A stretch of 64,000 bases of DNA from Thermohalobaculum sp039184865 (lineage in GTDB: Bacteria; Pseudomonadota; Alphaproteobacteria; Rhodobacterales; Rhodobacteraceae): contig JBCDAV010000004.1 in the NCBI GenBank assembly GCA_039184865.1, positions 62,001 through 126,000 on the forward strand, read 5' to 3'. A model generated the notes under the pieces. It saw only the letters and a program-made list of their open reading frames with translations. It was not told where the DNA came from and did not search any database. Positions 50,050 through 58,796 of the stretch are shown piece after piece. A program made the position numbers and the translations under genes. Position 1 is the first letter of the stretch. Every line of letters starts with the position of its first letter.

Positions 50050-51519
50050 ATGGATATCGAAGCCTTTGTTGACGCCCCGGGGCGTGACGAGAAAGTCAAA
50101 GAAGTTCGCGAAATGATCGACAAGCTGGGGATCGAGTATCTCTACCTCCAGTTTGTGTCCGTCACCGGCAAGATCATGGGCAAGGGCATCCCAGCTGATC
50201 ACTGGGAGAGTGTCGCCAAAAAGGGCTTCCAGCTCGTCTACGGCGCGACCATGAACCTCTTTACCGACCGCGCTGGCAACTACATGGGCTATGGTCCCGA
50301 GGCTGCTGAGCTGGTCGGCATTCCCGAGCCAGAAACCTTCATGCAGCTTCCATGGGCGCCGAAGATTGGACGTTTCTACTGCACGCTGTTCCGCAATCGC
50401 GAGGAAAAGGAAGATCCGGGCGGCTACCTGACGGCCGACTGCCGCGGCAACCTGCGCCGTCTGCACCAGAAGTTCCGTGAGAAGCATGGCCGTCAGCTGC
50501 GCATCGGCACCGAGCCGGAGATGATGTGGCTGAAGTTCAACGAGAACGGCGTACCGGAGGACGGCTTCTCGAAGCCTTACTGCTATCATATCGACCAGTT
50601 CGAGAGTCTGCGCCCCGTGACCATGAAGGTCATGGAGTACACCCGCAAAATGGGACTGGACATGATCCAGGGCGACCACGAGGACGCGCCGGGGCAGCTC
50701 GAGCTCAACTGGATGTTCGACGACGTCCTCCGGAATGCGGACCGCCTGACGACGTACCGCCAGATCTGCGCACAGGTCGCGCGGGAGCACGGCATCTTCG
50801 CCTGCTTCATGACGAAGCCGTTCATGGGTGTCTCGGCCTCGGGCTGTCACCACAACATGTCGCTATGGCGTGGCGGCCAGGACGAGTTTGTCCGCACCGG
50901 CAATGACCCGGACAATCTCCCCGGCATGCGCGAGAACTACATGTATGTGAAGGGTGGCGAGAACACCTTCATGCCGGATGATGACGATCCGCAGATGCCG
51001 GGCAAGGAAGGGCTGGAGGCGATCGGCGGCGTCGTCACGCACCTCCAGGCGCTGACCGCGATCGGTTGCTCGACCGTCAACTCCTATCGCCGGCTCTGGG
51101 ACACCGGTTTCTGGGCGCCGGTGTTTGCGGACTGGGGCTTCCAGAACCGCACGACCGGCCTGCGCGTCTCGGCGCCGGGTCGGTTCGAGTACCGCTCGGT
51201 CGATTCGATGGTGAACCCGTACCTGATGGGCTCGACCCTGCTGGCCGCCATGGACGATGGTATTGATAACAATCTCGATCCGGGCCAGCCCGAAGAGCGC
51301 AACATCTACGAGGCGATCAAAGAGGGCAAGGACGTCAAGAAGCTCCCGATGTCCCTTGGCGAGGCGCTCGACTTCCTGCGCAACAACGAGGTCGTGAAGC
51401 GCGGGATGCCGGGCGAGATGTTCCGTCTCTACGACGAGTACAAGTCGGACGAGTTCGCGCGCTTCATGTCCACCGTCACCGATTGGGACAAGGAAACCTA
51501 CATGGAATGCCTGCCCTGA
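50050..51519 (+). CDS. gmaS: Glutamine-synthetase-family gamma-glutamylmethylamide synthetase
   Basis: 489 residues; glutamine synthetase fold, related to GlnT/type III enzymes. It would ligate monomethylamine to glutamate with ATP, making gamma-glutamylmethylamide. Metal- and substrate-binding motifs are present: GTEPEMMW, QGDHEDAPGQLELNW (E/H/N metal residues), FMTKPFMGVSASGCHHNMSLW and the R of the SAPGRFEYRSVDSMVNPYLM region. It is first in an operon with mgsABC and with the TMA/TMAO genes downstream, which is why I prefer GmaS over a GlnT-type glutamine synthetase. A perfect stem-loop follows in the 88-base gap before mgsA. Confidence 0.75.
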   Translation: MDIEAFVDAPGRDEKVKEVREMIDKLGIEYLYLQFVSVTGKIMGKGIPADHWESVAKKGFQLVYGATMNLFTDRAGNYMGYGPEAAELVGIPEPETFMQLPWAPKIGRFYCTLFRNREEKEDPGGYLTADCRGNLRRLHQKFREKHGRQLRIGTEPEMMWLKFNENGVPEDGFSKPYCYHIDQFESLRPVTMKVMEYTRKMGLDMIQGDHEDAPGQLELNWMFDDVLRNADRLTTYRQICAQVAREHGIFACFMTKPFMGVSASGCHHNMSLWRGGQDEFVRTGNDPDNLPGMRENYMYVKGGENTFMPDDDDPQMPGKEGLEAIGGVVTHLQALTAIGCSTVNSYRRLWDTGFWAPVFADWGFQNRTTGLRVSAPGRFEYRSVDSMVNPYLMGSTLLAAMDDGIDNNLDPGQPEERNIYEAIKEGKDVKKLPMSLGEALDFLRNNEVVKRGMPGEMFRLYDEYKSDEFARFMSTVTDWDKETYMECLP

Positions 51520-51545
51520 CGGGCATTCCAACCGCGAGATAGCCG

Positions 51546-51570
51546 CCGGGCGGGTCCCGCACCCGCCCGG
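51546..51570 (+). other. Intercistronic stem-loop gmaS-mgsA
   Basis: CCGGGCGGGT (51546-51555) and ACCCGCCCGG (51561-51570) form a perfect 10-base stem with a 5-base loop and no U-run. It lies in the 88-base gap between the two genes. A protective or attenuating role for the mRNA is plausible. Confidence 0.55.
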
Positions 51571-51607
51571 TCTACATGAACGACCACTATACCAAGGGGA
51601 CACCTGT

Positions 51608-52543
51608 ATGTGTGGAATTGCAGGACTGATCCACCGAGGGAAAAGCTCTGGCGTCGGTGCCGAGATGACCTCGATGCTTCAGGCGCTGAAACACCGGGGG
51701 CCGGATTCGACCGGCTTCGCGATTTACGGCAATGCCAACGCTGGCGAATACGTCATGCGCTTCAAGGTCGCCGAAGCCGAGGATATGGGCCAGGGCTTCG
51801 ACATGCCCGAGAAGATCGCGGCGCGGATCGCCGAGGTAGAGAAGCGCCTTGGCGAGCACGGTGCGATCATCAGGGATCGCGAGGAGTCGACCGAGTATGC
51901 GCAGCGCTGGGTGATCAGCCACGAAGGCGACACCGAGGCGATGGCCCGCTACATCGAGGACATCGAGGGTGCGGAGATCCTGTCGCTCGGCAACGCGTTG
52001 GAGCTGATCAAGGATCTCGGCGACGCCACGGTGGTCTCGGACCAATACAAGCTCGGCGGCTTTCACGGCACGCACGGGATCGGCCACACGCGGATGGCGA
52101 CGGAGTCGGATGTCGATATCCGCTCGGCGCACCCTTACTGGGCGTTCCCGTACAATGACGTCTCGGTTGTCCACAACGGGCAGATCACGAACTACTGGAT
52201 CATGCGCCGGGAGATGGAGCGCAAGGGTCACCGGTTCATGTCATCCTGCGACTCGGAATTGCTGGCGGTCTACACGGCAGACAACCTGAACAACGGCATT
52301 GAGCTGGAAGAGAGCCTCGAGCGCTCGATCCGCGAGATCGACGGCGTGTTCACCTATCTCGTCGCCACGAAGGACAGCCTTGGCATGGCCAAGGACACGA
52401 TGGCCGCCAAGCCGCTGGTGCTGTTCGAAAGCGACGACATGATCGCCATGGCCTCTGAAGAAGTCGCGATCCGGGCAATCATGCCAGAGGAAATCGACAC
52501 CTACGATCCCTATGATGAGGAGGTCCGCGTATGGCAGGCATAG
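51608..52543 (+). CDS. mgsA: N-methylglutamate synthase subunit A (class II glutamine amidotransferase)
   Basis: 311 residues; Ntn-type glutaminase domain. After Met removal, Cys2 of MCGIAGLIHRGKSSGVG is the nucleophile. Other motifs: HRGPDSTGFAIYG, GGFHGTHGIGHTRMATESDV, NGQITNYWIMRREM and the SCDSELLA signature of class II amidotransferases. Homolog of the glutaminase part of glutamate synthase. It supplies the gamma-glutamyl/ammonia chemistry for converting 2-oxoglutarate and methylamine from gamma-glutamylmethylamide to N-methylglutamate. Its 3' end overlaps mgsB by 13 bases. Confidence 0.85.
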   Translation: MCGIAGLIHRGKSSGVGAEMTSMLQALKHRGPDSTGFAIYGNANAGEYVMRFKVAEAEDMGQGFDMPEKIAARIAEVEKRLGEHGAIIRDREESTEYAQRWVISHEGDTEAMARYIEDIEGAEILSLGNALELIKDLGDATVVSDQYKLGGFHGTHGIGHTRMATESDVDIRSAHPYWAFPYNDVSVVHNGQITNYWIMRREMERKGHRFMSSCDSELLAVYTADNLNNGIELEESLERSIREIDGVFTYLVATKDSLGMAKDTMAAKPLVLFESDDMIAMASEEVAIRAIMPEEIDTYDPYDEEVRVWQA

Positions 52544-53406
52544 ACTGGACCCCGGACCTCAACTGGGGCGACACTCAGGAGGCCCGCGCGCGCGAGCTCG
52601 GCATGATGTCCGAGCAGCTCACCGGGCGCTCGATGGAGACGTTCTTCGAGCCGGCCGAGGATGAGAACCTCGAATACGCGTTCGCCAAGGATGTCGATTT
52701 CAACAAACGGACCGAGCTGGACACGGCCGACATGGACACCATGGAGGTCAACCGCAACATTCGCGCGCTTATGGACGAGGGCTACGGGACGATCGTGATC
52801 CAGAATCCGCGCGGCAAGCACTCGATCGGTGTCGGCATCCTGAACCGGCTGAACCTGATCATCGAGGGCTCGACCGGGTACTTTTCGACCGGGCTGATCG
52901 ACGGGCCGAATGTGCGGGTAAACGGCCGCGTCGGCTGGTCGTGCGGCGAGAACATGATGTCCGGCACAGTCATCATCGAGAAGAATGCGGGCTCGACCTT
53001 CGGCGCGGCGATCCGCGGCGGCGATCTGGTCTGCAAGGGCTCGGTCGGTTCGCGCACCGGCATCGACATGAAGGGCGGCACGATCATCGTCGGCGGCGAC
53101 ACCGGCGCATTGTCGGGCTTCATGATGCAGCGCGGTCGGATGATTGTCTGTGGCAATGCCGGCAAGAACCTCGGCGACTCGATGTATGACGGCACGATCT
53201 ACATCGGCGGGTCGATCAAGTCCTACGGCGTCGACGCCGTACCGGCCGAGTTGACCGAACTCGACCAGGCTTGGCTGACCCGCAAGCTGAACCAGTACGG
53301 ACTGCTTCCCGAACAGGGCGTCGCGCACTTCCAGAAGGTCGTCGCGGGCAAGCAGCTCTGGAACTACGACAATCTGGAACCGAACGAGAAGAAACTGATC
53401 CTCTGA
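52531..53406 (+). CDS. mgsB: N-methylglutamate synthase subunit B (GXGXG beta-helix domain)
   Basis: 291 residues; C-terminal GXGXG domain of the glutamate synthase alpha subunit as a separate protein. The right-handed helix is visible in FGAAIRGGDLVCKGSVGSRTG, GGTIIVGGDTGALSG and GRMIVCGNAGKNLGDSMYDGTIYIGG. It structures the complex and relays signals between the glutaminase (MgsA) and the FMN domain (MgsC). Overlaps mgsA by 13 bases; another stem-loop follows before mgsC. Confidence 0.88.
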   Translation: MAGIDWTPDLNWGDTQEARARELGMMSEQLTGRSMETFFEPAEDENLEYAFAKDVDFNKRTELDTADMDTMEVNRNIRALMDEGYGTIVIQNPRGKHSIGVGILNRLNLIIEGSTGYFSTGLIDGPNVRVNGRVGWSCGENMMSGTVIIEKNAGSTFGAAIRGGDLVCKGSVGSRTGIDMKGGTIIVGGDTGALSGFMMQRGRMIVCGNAGKNLGDSMYDGTIYIGGSIKSYGVDAVPAELTELDQAWLTRKLNQYGLLPEQGVAHFQKVVAGKQLWNYDNLEPNEKKLIL

Positions 53407-53419
53407 CGCAGGCACTCTT

Positions 53420-53437
53420 GGCGGTGTCCGCACCGCC
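53420..53437 (+). other. Intercistronic stem-loop mgsB-mgsC
   Basis: GGCGGTG (53420-53426) and CACCGCC (53431-53437) form a perfect 7-base stem closed by a TCCG loop, 13 bases after the mgsB stop. No U-run. Confidence 0.45.
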
Positions 53438-53474
53438 ACCCCTTGCCAGGAGACCCAAGCCGAGGAGATACGAT

Positions 53475-54842
53475 ATGGCTGCTGACGGATCACCCCCCCG
53501 CAAACCCGCGCTGGCGCGCGACCCGAACCGGCTGGGCGAGAGCTTCATCTTCCCGCCGAGGGTCATGGATGACATCCACATCAAGGCCGAGCTTGGCCGC
53601 TACCGGATGCGCGGCTTTTCGCTGTTCAAGAAGATCCCGCACTGGGACGACCTGACCTTCATGCCGGGCACGCTGACGCGCTTCGTGATCGAGGGCTACC
53701 GCGAGAAGTGCGACACCGACGTGGTGATCGGCCCACGCGCGAAAAAGCCGATCAAGCTCGACATCCCGGTCTACATCACCGGCATGAGCTTCGGCGCGCT
53801 GAGCTTCGAGGCGAAGACCGCACTGGCGCGCGGCGCAACCATGGCTGGCTCGGCGACGTGCTCGGGCGAGGGCGGCATGATCCCCGACGAGCGGCGCTAC
53901 TCGACCAAGTGGTATTACCAGTGCATCCAGTCGCGCTATGGCTTCAACCCGCATCACCTGATGCTGGCGGATGCCTGTGAGTTCTTCATCGGTCAGGGCT
54001 GTAAGGTCGGTCTCGGCGGCCACCTGATGGGCCAGAAGGTGACCGATCAGGTCGCCGAGATGCGCTCGCTGCCGGCTGGTATCGACCAGCGCTCGCCCGC
54101 CCGTCACCCGGACTGGCTTGGACCGGACGATCTGGCGCTGAAGATCCAGGAAATCCGCGAAGCGACAGATTGGCAGATCCCGATCCAGCTCAAGCTCGGT
54201 GCCGCGCGTGTCTACGACGACGTGCGAATGGCTGTGAAGTGCGATCCGGATGCGATCTATATCGACGGCATGGAAGGCGGCACGGGTGCCGGTCCGCACC
54301 TCGCGACCGAGGATACCGGTGTGCCGGGCATGGCCGCGATCCGGCAGGCCCGCAAGGCAATCGACGATCTTGGCAAGCGTGGCGAGATCACGCTGGTCTA
54401 TGCAGGCGGCATCCGGAACGGCGCCGATGTGGCCAAGGCGATCGCATTGGGCGCCGACGCCATTGCAATCGGCCACTCGTCGCTGATGGCGCTGAACTGC
54501 AACAAGGATATCGACGAGGCCGACTATCCCAACGAGATCGGCGCGGAGCCGGGCTATTGCTATCACTGCCACACGGGCCGCTGCCCGGTTGGCGTCGCGA
54601 CGCAGGATCCGAAGCTGCGCGAGCGTCTGAACCCCGATGAAGCAGCGGAGCGGGTCTATAACTTCCTGCATACACTGACGATCGAGGCACAGTTGTTCGC
54701 CCGGGCCTGCGGCAAGACCTCGCTGCACAGCCTTGAGCCGGAAGATCTGGCCGCTCTGACCATGGAGGCCTCGGCCGTCGCGATGGTTCCGATCGCAGGC
54801 ACGAACTACACGGTCGGCGTCGAGGATTTCCACCACATCTGA
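53475..54842 (+). CDS. mgsC: N-methylglutamate synthase subunit C (FMN/Fe-S synthase domain)
   Basis: 455 residues from the ATG at 53475, after CGAGGAG. It is the glutamate synthase-type FMN barrel: TGMSFGALSFEAKTALARGA, SGEGGMIPDER, QLKLGAARVYDDV, DGMEGGTGAGPHLATEDTG, VYAGGIRNGADVAKAIALGADAIAIG. The iron-sulfur cysteines are in PGYCYHCHTGRCPVGVATQ (C-x2-C-x4-C), as in glutamate synthases with a 3Fe-4S centre. It reduces the 2-oxoglutarate-amine adduct to N-methylglutamate, with electrons probably from ferredoxin or NAD(P)H. Two unknown genes follow. Confidence 0.9.
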   Translation: MAADGSPPRKPALARDPNRLGESFIFPPRVMDDIHIKAELGRYRMRGFSLFKKIPHWDDLTFMPGTLTRFVIEGYREKCDTDVVIGPRAKKPIKLDIPVYITGMSFGALSFEAKTALARGATMAGSATCSGEGGMIPDERRYSTKWYYQCIQSRYGFNPHHLMLADACEFFIGQGCKVGLGGHLMGQKVTDQVAEMRSLPAGIDQRSPARHPDWLGPDDLALKIQEIREATDWQIPIQLKLGAARVYDDVRMAVKCDPDAIYIDGMEGGTGAGPHLATEDTGVPGMAAIRQARKAIDDLGKRGEITLVYAGGIRNGADVAKAIALGADAIAIGHSSLMALNCNKDIDEADYPNEIGAEPGYCYHCHTGRCPVGVATQDPKLRERLNPDEAAERVYNFLHTLTIEAQLFARACGKTSLHSLEPEDLAALTMEASAVAMVPIAGTNYTVGVEDFHHI

Positions 54843-54905
54843 GGGCCGGGCCGCGCCCCGCCGGCTTTGCCAGGCGGTGTGCCGACCCACCCATGGGAGA
54901 GACAC

Positions 54906-55316
54906 ATGGCAGGCACAAGTTACAAGGGCTCGCAGATCACCGATGTCGACCAGTTCATCAAGGGGGACGGTCTGGAGTCGGAGCGCGAAAAGGAAATCGG
55001 TCAGCACATCGGCTATCGCTACGATGTGAACCTGGTGCCCGATTATTCGCGGATCACGCCCTACCTGAAAAAGTACATGGAGCACATGGGCTGGGACGAT
55101 CTGAACTGGCTCGAAGACGTGCACATGGGCTACGAAGAAGGCAATCCGGCCGTCTTTGACCGCAACATCAACGGTTGGGTGCGCGTACCGGATTCGGTGG
55201 ATCTTCCGGACAATCAGCAGGATCGGGACATGATTGCCCGCGAACTGCTTCTGAAGTTCCAGATGTCGCCGAACCATCCGTTGGTGCAGCTCAGACAGGC
55301 CTATTGTAAGTTCTGA
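54906..55316 (+). CDS. Hypothetical protein of the methylamine operon (136 residues)
   Basis: Starts MAGTSYKGSQITDVDQFIKG and is soluble, acidic, with no signal peptide or known motif. Trp-rich segment YMEHMGWDDLNWLEDVHMGY in the middle. The ATG has GGGAGAG upstream. It lies 63 bases after mgsC and 67 before the next gene, all on one strand, so it is probably part of the operon. I recognise no family. A chaperone or accessory subunit of the synthase is one possibility, with no direct support. Confidence 0.6.
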   Translation: MAGTSYKGSQITDVDQFIKGDGLESEREKEIGQHIGYRYDVNLVPDYSRITPYLKKYMEHMGWDDLNWLEDVHMGYEEGNPAVFDRNINGWVRVPDSVDLPDNQQDRDMIARELLLKFQMSPNHPLVQLRQAYCKF

Positions 55317-55383
55317 CCATGACCGGCGCATAAGCGCAATCCAGAGCGGCAGAGGGGCCGCCAGACCCGAAACTCAGAAAGCC

Positions 55384-55992
55384 ATGACCGCCATCGAGAT
55401 GAACCCTGCAACGGCAAAGCTGCTCGGACTGAAGCCGGAGCCTCAGCCCCTCCGCGATGCTTTCCTGCGCTGGCAGTGCAGGGTGCGGCAGATGATGATG
55501 CGCGATGAGCGTGGCCGGCCCGGCGACGCGATCATGCCAGCGTTGACACTGCACGGCGCCGACGAGCCGATGGGTCACATCATTACCGTGCTGTCCAAGG
55601 GACCGGCTCACTCAAAGACACCCGAGATGCGCCATATGGCGCAGCGCACGAACGACCCGTCCTCGACGCGCGAGGCGGCGCTGAAGTTCTTCTCGGAGTT
55701 CTACTATCAGAAGGCCGGAGAGTTCAGCGACATCCTGACGGCGACCTTCCCGCCGGACAGCGCCGGCGCCGCCAAGATCCGGCGCGCCGAGCGTTGCCGC
55801 CTGACCTTCGATGTCTTCAATCAGCGCTACGATCTCGACTGCCGGGTCTGGAAGCTGACCGACAAGAACCCGCTCTGGCAGGCGACGTACTGGCACAACG
55901 CGCTGTTCAACCCGTCATTGCCCAAGGACACGGTGATCCTGGGCTTCGAGCCGGACTGGGCTGCCAGCTCTGCCGAGCCAAGCCCGATCTGA
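55384..55992 (+). CDS. Hypothetical protein of the methylamine operon (202 residues)
   Basis: Soluble protein with recognisable but unnamed features: WQCRVRQMMMRDERGRPGDAI near residue 30, a helical ALKFFSEFYYQKAGEFSDIL segment around 100, and YDLDCRVWKLTDKNPLWQATYWHNALF in the C-terminal half, ending in a Ser/Pro tail. I know no domain for it. Twelve bases separate its stop from the DUF1330 gene, and it follows the 136-residue unknown. Both stand between the N-methylglutamate and TMA sections, so a role in methylated amine metabolism is likely by context only. Confidence 0.6.
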   Translation: MTAIEMNPATAKLLGLKPEPQPLRDAFLRWQCRVRQMMMRDERGRPGDAIMPALTLHGADEPMGHIITVLSKGPAHSKTPEMRHMAQRTNDPSSTREAALKFFSEFYYQKAGEFSDILTATFPPDSAGAAKIRRAERCRLTFDVFNQRYDLDCRVWKLTDKNPLWQATYWHNALFNPSLPKDTVILGFEPDWAASSAEPSPI

Positions 55993-56004
55993 GGACAGCG
56001 CAGA

Positions 56005-56295
56005 ATGCCTTACGGATATGTCGTCGCTCAGATCACGGTCACCGATCCAGACGCATATCCGGCCTATGTTGCGCGCGTTCAGCCAATCATCGAGAAGTTC
56101 GGCGGCGAGTTCCTCGTCCGCGGGGGGCGGAGCGTTTTCCACGAGGGAACACCACCGGGACAGCGCACCGTGGTGATACGCTTTCCATCATATGAGAAAG
56201 CCGACGAATGGTACCGTTCCGACGAATACGCTGAAGCCAAAGCGATGCGAATGGCGGCATCGTACAGTGTCCAGACAATCGTCGAGGGCGTTTGA
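56005..56295 (+). CDS. DUF1330 family protein
   Basis: 96-residue ferredoxin-like fold (dimeric alpha-beta barrel) of the DUF1330 family: YVVAQITVTDPDAYPAYVARVQPIIEKFGGEFLVRGG, then VVIRFPSYEKADEWYRSDEYAEAKAMR. No catalytic function is assigned to the family in general. It lies 12 bases after the unknown 202-residue gene and 23 bases before tmm, so it is part of the operon. Confidence 0.85.
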   Translation: MPYGYVVAQITVTDPDAYPAYVARVQPIIEKFGGEFLVRGGRSVFHEGTPPGQRTVVIRFPSYEKADEWYRSDEYAEAKAMRMAASYSVQTIVEGV

Positions 56296-56318
56296 GCGAA
56301 TTCAGACAGGGGGTCTAC

Positions 56319-57662
56319 ATGTCGAAGAGAGTAGCGATCATCGGGGCCGGTCCTTCGGGGCTCGCGCAATTGCGCGCGTTCCAGTCGGCGGCGGAAAAGG
56401 GCGCCGAGGTGCCGGAAGTCGTCTGCTTCGAGAAGCAGGAGGACTGGGGCGGTCTGTGGCGCTACTCGTGGCGCACCGGCGTCGATGAGTACGGCGAGCC
56501 GGTCCACAATTCGATGTACCGCTATCTCTGGTCGAACGGCCCGAAGGAAGGGCTGGAGTTCGCCGACTATACTTTCGACGAGCACTTTGGCCGCCCGATC
56601 GCGTCCTACCCGCCGCGTGCGGTTTTGTACGACTACATCGAGGGGCGCGTAAAAAAGGCTGGCGTGCGCGACAAGATCCGCTTCCGCACGGTCTGCCGCC
56701 AGGTCGAGGAGACCGATGACGGCAAGTTCAAGGTAACGGTGGAGGACCTGCCTGCCGCCAACACCTATTCCGAGGTCTTCGATCATGTGGTGATCGCGAC
56801 GGGTCACTTCTCGACGCCAAACGTCCCACACTATCCTGGTTTCGAGAGCTTCAAGGGCCGGGTTCTGCATGCCCATGACTTCCGCGATGCTCTGGAATTC
56901 AAGGACAAGGACATCCTCATTCTCGGCACGTCCTATTCGGCCGAGGACATCGGTTCGCAGTGCTGGAAGTACGGCTGCAAGTCGGTGACCGTCGCGCACC
57001 GTACCGCGCCGATGGGCTATGACTGGCCGGACAACTGGCAGGAAGTCCCGGCACTCGTGAAGGTCGAGGGCAAGACCGCGCACTTCAAGGACGGGACGAG
57101 CAAGGACGTCGACGCGATACTGCTCTGCACCGGGTACAAACACCACTTCCCGTTCATGCCCAAGGAGCTTCGGCTGGAGTGCCCGAACGTGCTGGCGACA
57201 CCGATGCTCTACAAGGGCGTCGCCTTCATCGACAATCCGAAGATCTTCTACCTCGGCATGCAGGACCAGTGGTACACGTTCAACATGTTCGATGCGCAGG
57301 CCTGGTGGGCGCGCGACGTGATGATGGGCCGGATCGAGATGCCGGGCCGTCAGGAAATGCAGGCCGATATCGATGCGCGCATCGCCGCCGAAGGTGAACT
57401 GGCCGACGACTACGCCTGCATCGACTATCAGGGCGCCTACACCGAAGAGCTGATGAACGAGACCGACTATCCCAACTTCGACGTCAAGAAGTCGAACGAG
57501 GCGTTCTATCAGTGGAAGAAGCACAAGAAGCAGAACATCATGACGTTCCGCGACAATGGTTACGCTTCACCGATGACCGGGACTGTCGCGCCGCCGCACC
57601 ATACGGTGTGGAAGGATGCGCTGGACGACAGTCTCGAAAGCTATCTGCAGACCTCGGCCTAG
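56319..57662 (+). CDS. tmm: Trimethylamine monooxygenase
   Basis: 447 residues from the ATG at 56319, which has GGGGG upstream (a TTG at 56292 is less likely). A bacterial flavin-containing monooxygenase oxidising TMA to TMAO with NADPH and O2. FAD motif VAIIGAGPSGLAQLRAF, FMO fingerprint FKGRVLHAHDF, NADPH motif ILGTSYSAED, and TGYKHHFPFMP. Text such as SMYRYLWSNGPKEGLEFADY and KYGCKSVTVAHRTAPMGYDW follows the Tmm of Ruegeria and Methylocella closely as I remember them. It is followed by TMAO uptake and demethylation genes, supporting the substrate. The same class can oxidise other tertiary amines and DMS. Confidence 0.92.
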   Translation: MSKRVAIIGAGPSGLAQLRAFQSAAEKGAEVPEVVCFEKQEDWGGLWRYSWRTGVDEYGEPVHNSMYRYLWSNGPKEGLEFADYTFDEHFGRPIASYPPRAVLYDYIEGRVKKAGVRDKIRFRTVCRQVEETDDGKFKVTVEDLPAANTYSEVFDHVVIATGHFSTPNVPHYPGFESFKGRVLHAHDFRDALEFKDKDILILGTSYSAEDIGSQCWKYGCKSVTVAHRTAPMGYDWPDNWQEVPALVKVEGKTAHFKDGTSKDVDAILLCTGYKHHFPFMPKELRLECPNVLATPMLYKGVAFIDNPKIFYLGMQDQWYTFNMFDAQAWWARDVMMGRIEMPGRQEMQADIDARIAAEGELADDYACIDYQGAYTEELMNETDYPNFDVKKSNEAFYQWKKHKKQNIMTFRDNGYASPMTGTVAPPHHTVWKDALDDSLESYLQTSA

Positions 57663-57776
57663 GCCCGGGTTCCGGCAGACGACCCGCGGGGGCGGCGCGA
57701 CTGGCCTCGCATTTCTGTCACGGAGAATGCTCCGGGCACCCAGACGGTCCACGGGACCACGACAAGGAGAGTATCG

Positions 57777-58712
57777 ATGAAGAAACATCTGATTGCCGGC
57801 CTTCTGGCCAGCGCAATAGCTGCACCGGCTTTTGCCGCTGACAGCTCGGACCCGATCATCATTCCGCTGCACAACTGGTCGAGCCAGATTGTGATGAGCC
57901 ATGCGGTCGGTCAGATCTTCGAAGAGATGGGCAACAACGTCGAGTTCGTCACGACGGACAGCCAGGCGGTTTATGAATCGGTCCGTCTTGGGGACGTGAC
58001 GCTGGAGCTGGAAGTCTGGGAAGGTGCCTTCGGCGCATCGTTCCGCGCGGCTCTGGAGAAGGGCGGCATCGTCGATGTCGGCGACCATGACGCGGTGACG
58101 CGCGAGGACTGGTGGTATCCGAGCTGGACCAAGGACGCCTGTCCGGGTCTGCCGTCATGGGAAGCGCTGAACGACTGTGCCGCCTTGTTCAAGACTGCCG
58201 AGACCGGCGACAAGGGCATGTATCTCGACGGCCCGGTCGACTGGCTGAAGCACGGCAAGGAGCGTGTCGAGGCACTCGGCATGGACTTCACCGTGATCAA
58301 TGCGGGCTCCGCCGCAGCACTCTGGGCAGCCATCGGTGCTGCCGAGAAGGACAAGAAGCCGATCGTCGTCTTCAATTGGACGCCGAACTTCGCCGAGGCG
58401 GTCTGGCCGGGTGAGTTCGTCGAGTTCCCCGAGTGGGTCGACGGCTGCGATAAGGATCCCAAGGTCGGCCCGAATCCGGATGCGCTCTACGATTGCGGCA
58501 ACCCGGCAAAGGGTTACCTGAAGAAGGCAGCCTGGGACGGCATGGAAGCCAAGTGGCCGGGCGCCTACAAGGTGCTGACCAAGATCTCGTTCACAAACCC
58601 GCAGATCGCCGAGATGGCCAAGTTCGTCGATGTCGACGAGATGGAGCCGGAAGAGGCGGCCGCTGCATGGCTGGAAGAGAACGAGGCCGTCTGGAAGCCT
58701 TGGCTCGAGTGA
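57777..58712 (+). CDS. tmoX: TMAO ABC transporter substrate-binding protein
   Basis: 311 residues with a Sec signal peptide (MKKHLIAGLLASAIAAPAFA, cut before ADSSDP). OpuAC-type periplasmic binding protein for quaternary amines and amine oxides; many Trp/Tyr residues (LHNWSSQIV, WEGAFG, EDWWYPSWTKD) would form the aromatic box. GGAGAG precedes the ATG. A perfect 9-base stem-loop follows the stop, often seen after binding-protein genes. Placed after tmm and before tmoW/tmoV, hence TmoX. Confidence 0.88.
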   Translation: MKKHLIAGLLASAIAAPAFAADSSDPIIIPLHNWSSQIVMSHAVGQIFEEMGNNVEFVTTDSQAVYESVRLGDVTLELEVWEGAFGASFRAALEKGGIVDVGDHDAVTREDWWYPSWTKDACPGLPSWEALNDCAALFKTAETGDKGMYLDGPVDWLKHGKERVEALGMDFTVINAGSAAALWAAIGAAEKDKKPIVVFNWTPNFAEAVWPGEFVEFPEWVDGCDKDPKVGPNPDALYDCGNPAKGYLKKAAWDGMEAKWPGAYKVLTKISFTNPQIAEMAKFVDVDEMEPEEAAAAWLEENEAVWKPWLE

Positions 58713-58720
58713 TCTTAGCC

Positions 58721-58742
58721 GGGATGGGTTGAGACCCATCCC
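58721..58742 (+). other. Intercistronic stem-loop tmoX-tmoW
   Basis: GGGATGGGT (58721-58729) and ACCCATCCC (58734-58742) form a perfect 9-base stem with a TGAG loop, 8 bases after the tmoX stop. Such structures commonly stabilise the transcript of an abundant binding protein relative to the membrane components. Confidence 0.6.
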
Positions 58743-58796
58743 ACGCGAAACCTGCGGGGTGCGCCGTTGCGCGCCCTGCATATCAGGACACCGCCA

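Noticed and set aside
53490..55331. 613-codon open frame on the minus strand across mgsC and the next gene
   Set aside because: Antisense to clearly recognisable genes. Long antisense frames are expected in GC-rich DNA with third-position bias, and the translation shows no family motif.
56079..57524. 481-codon minus-strand frame opposite tmm
   Set aside because: Antisense to a gene with a complete FMO fold; no motif of its own.
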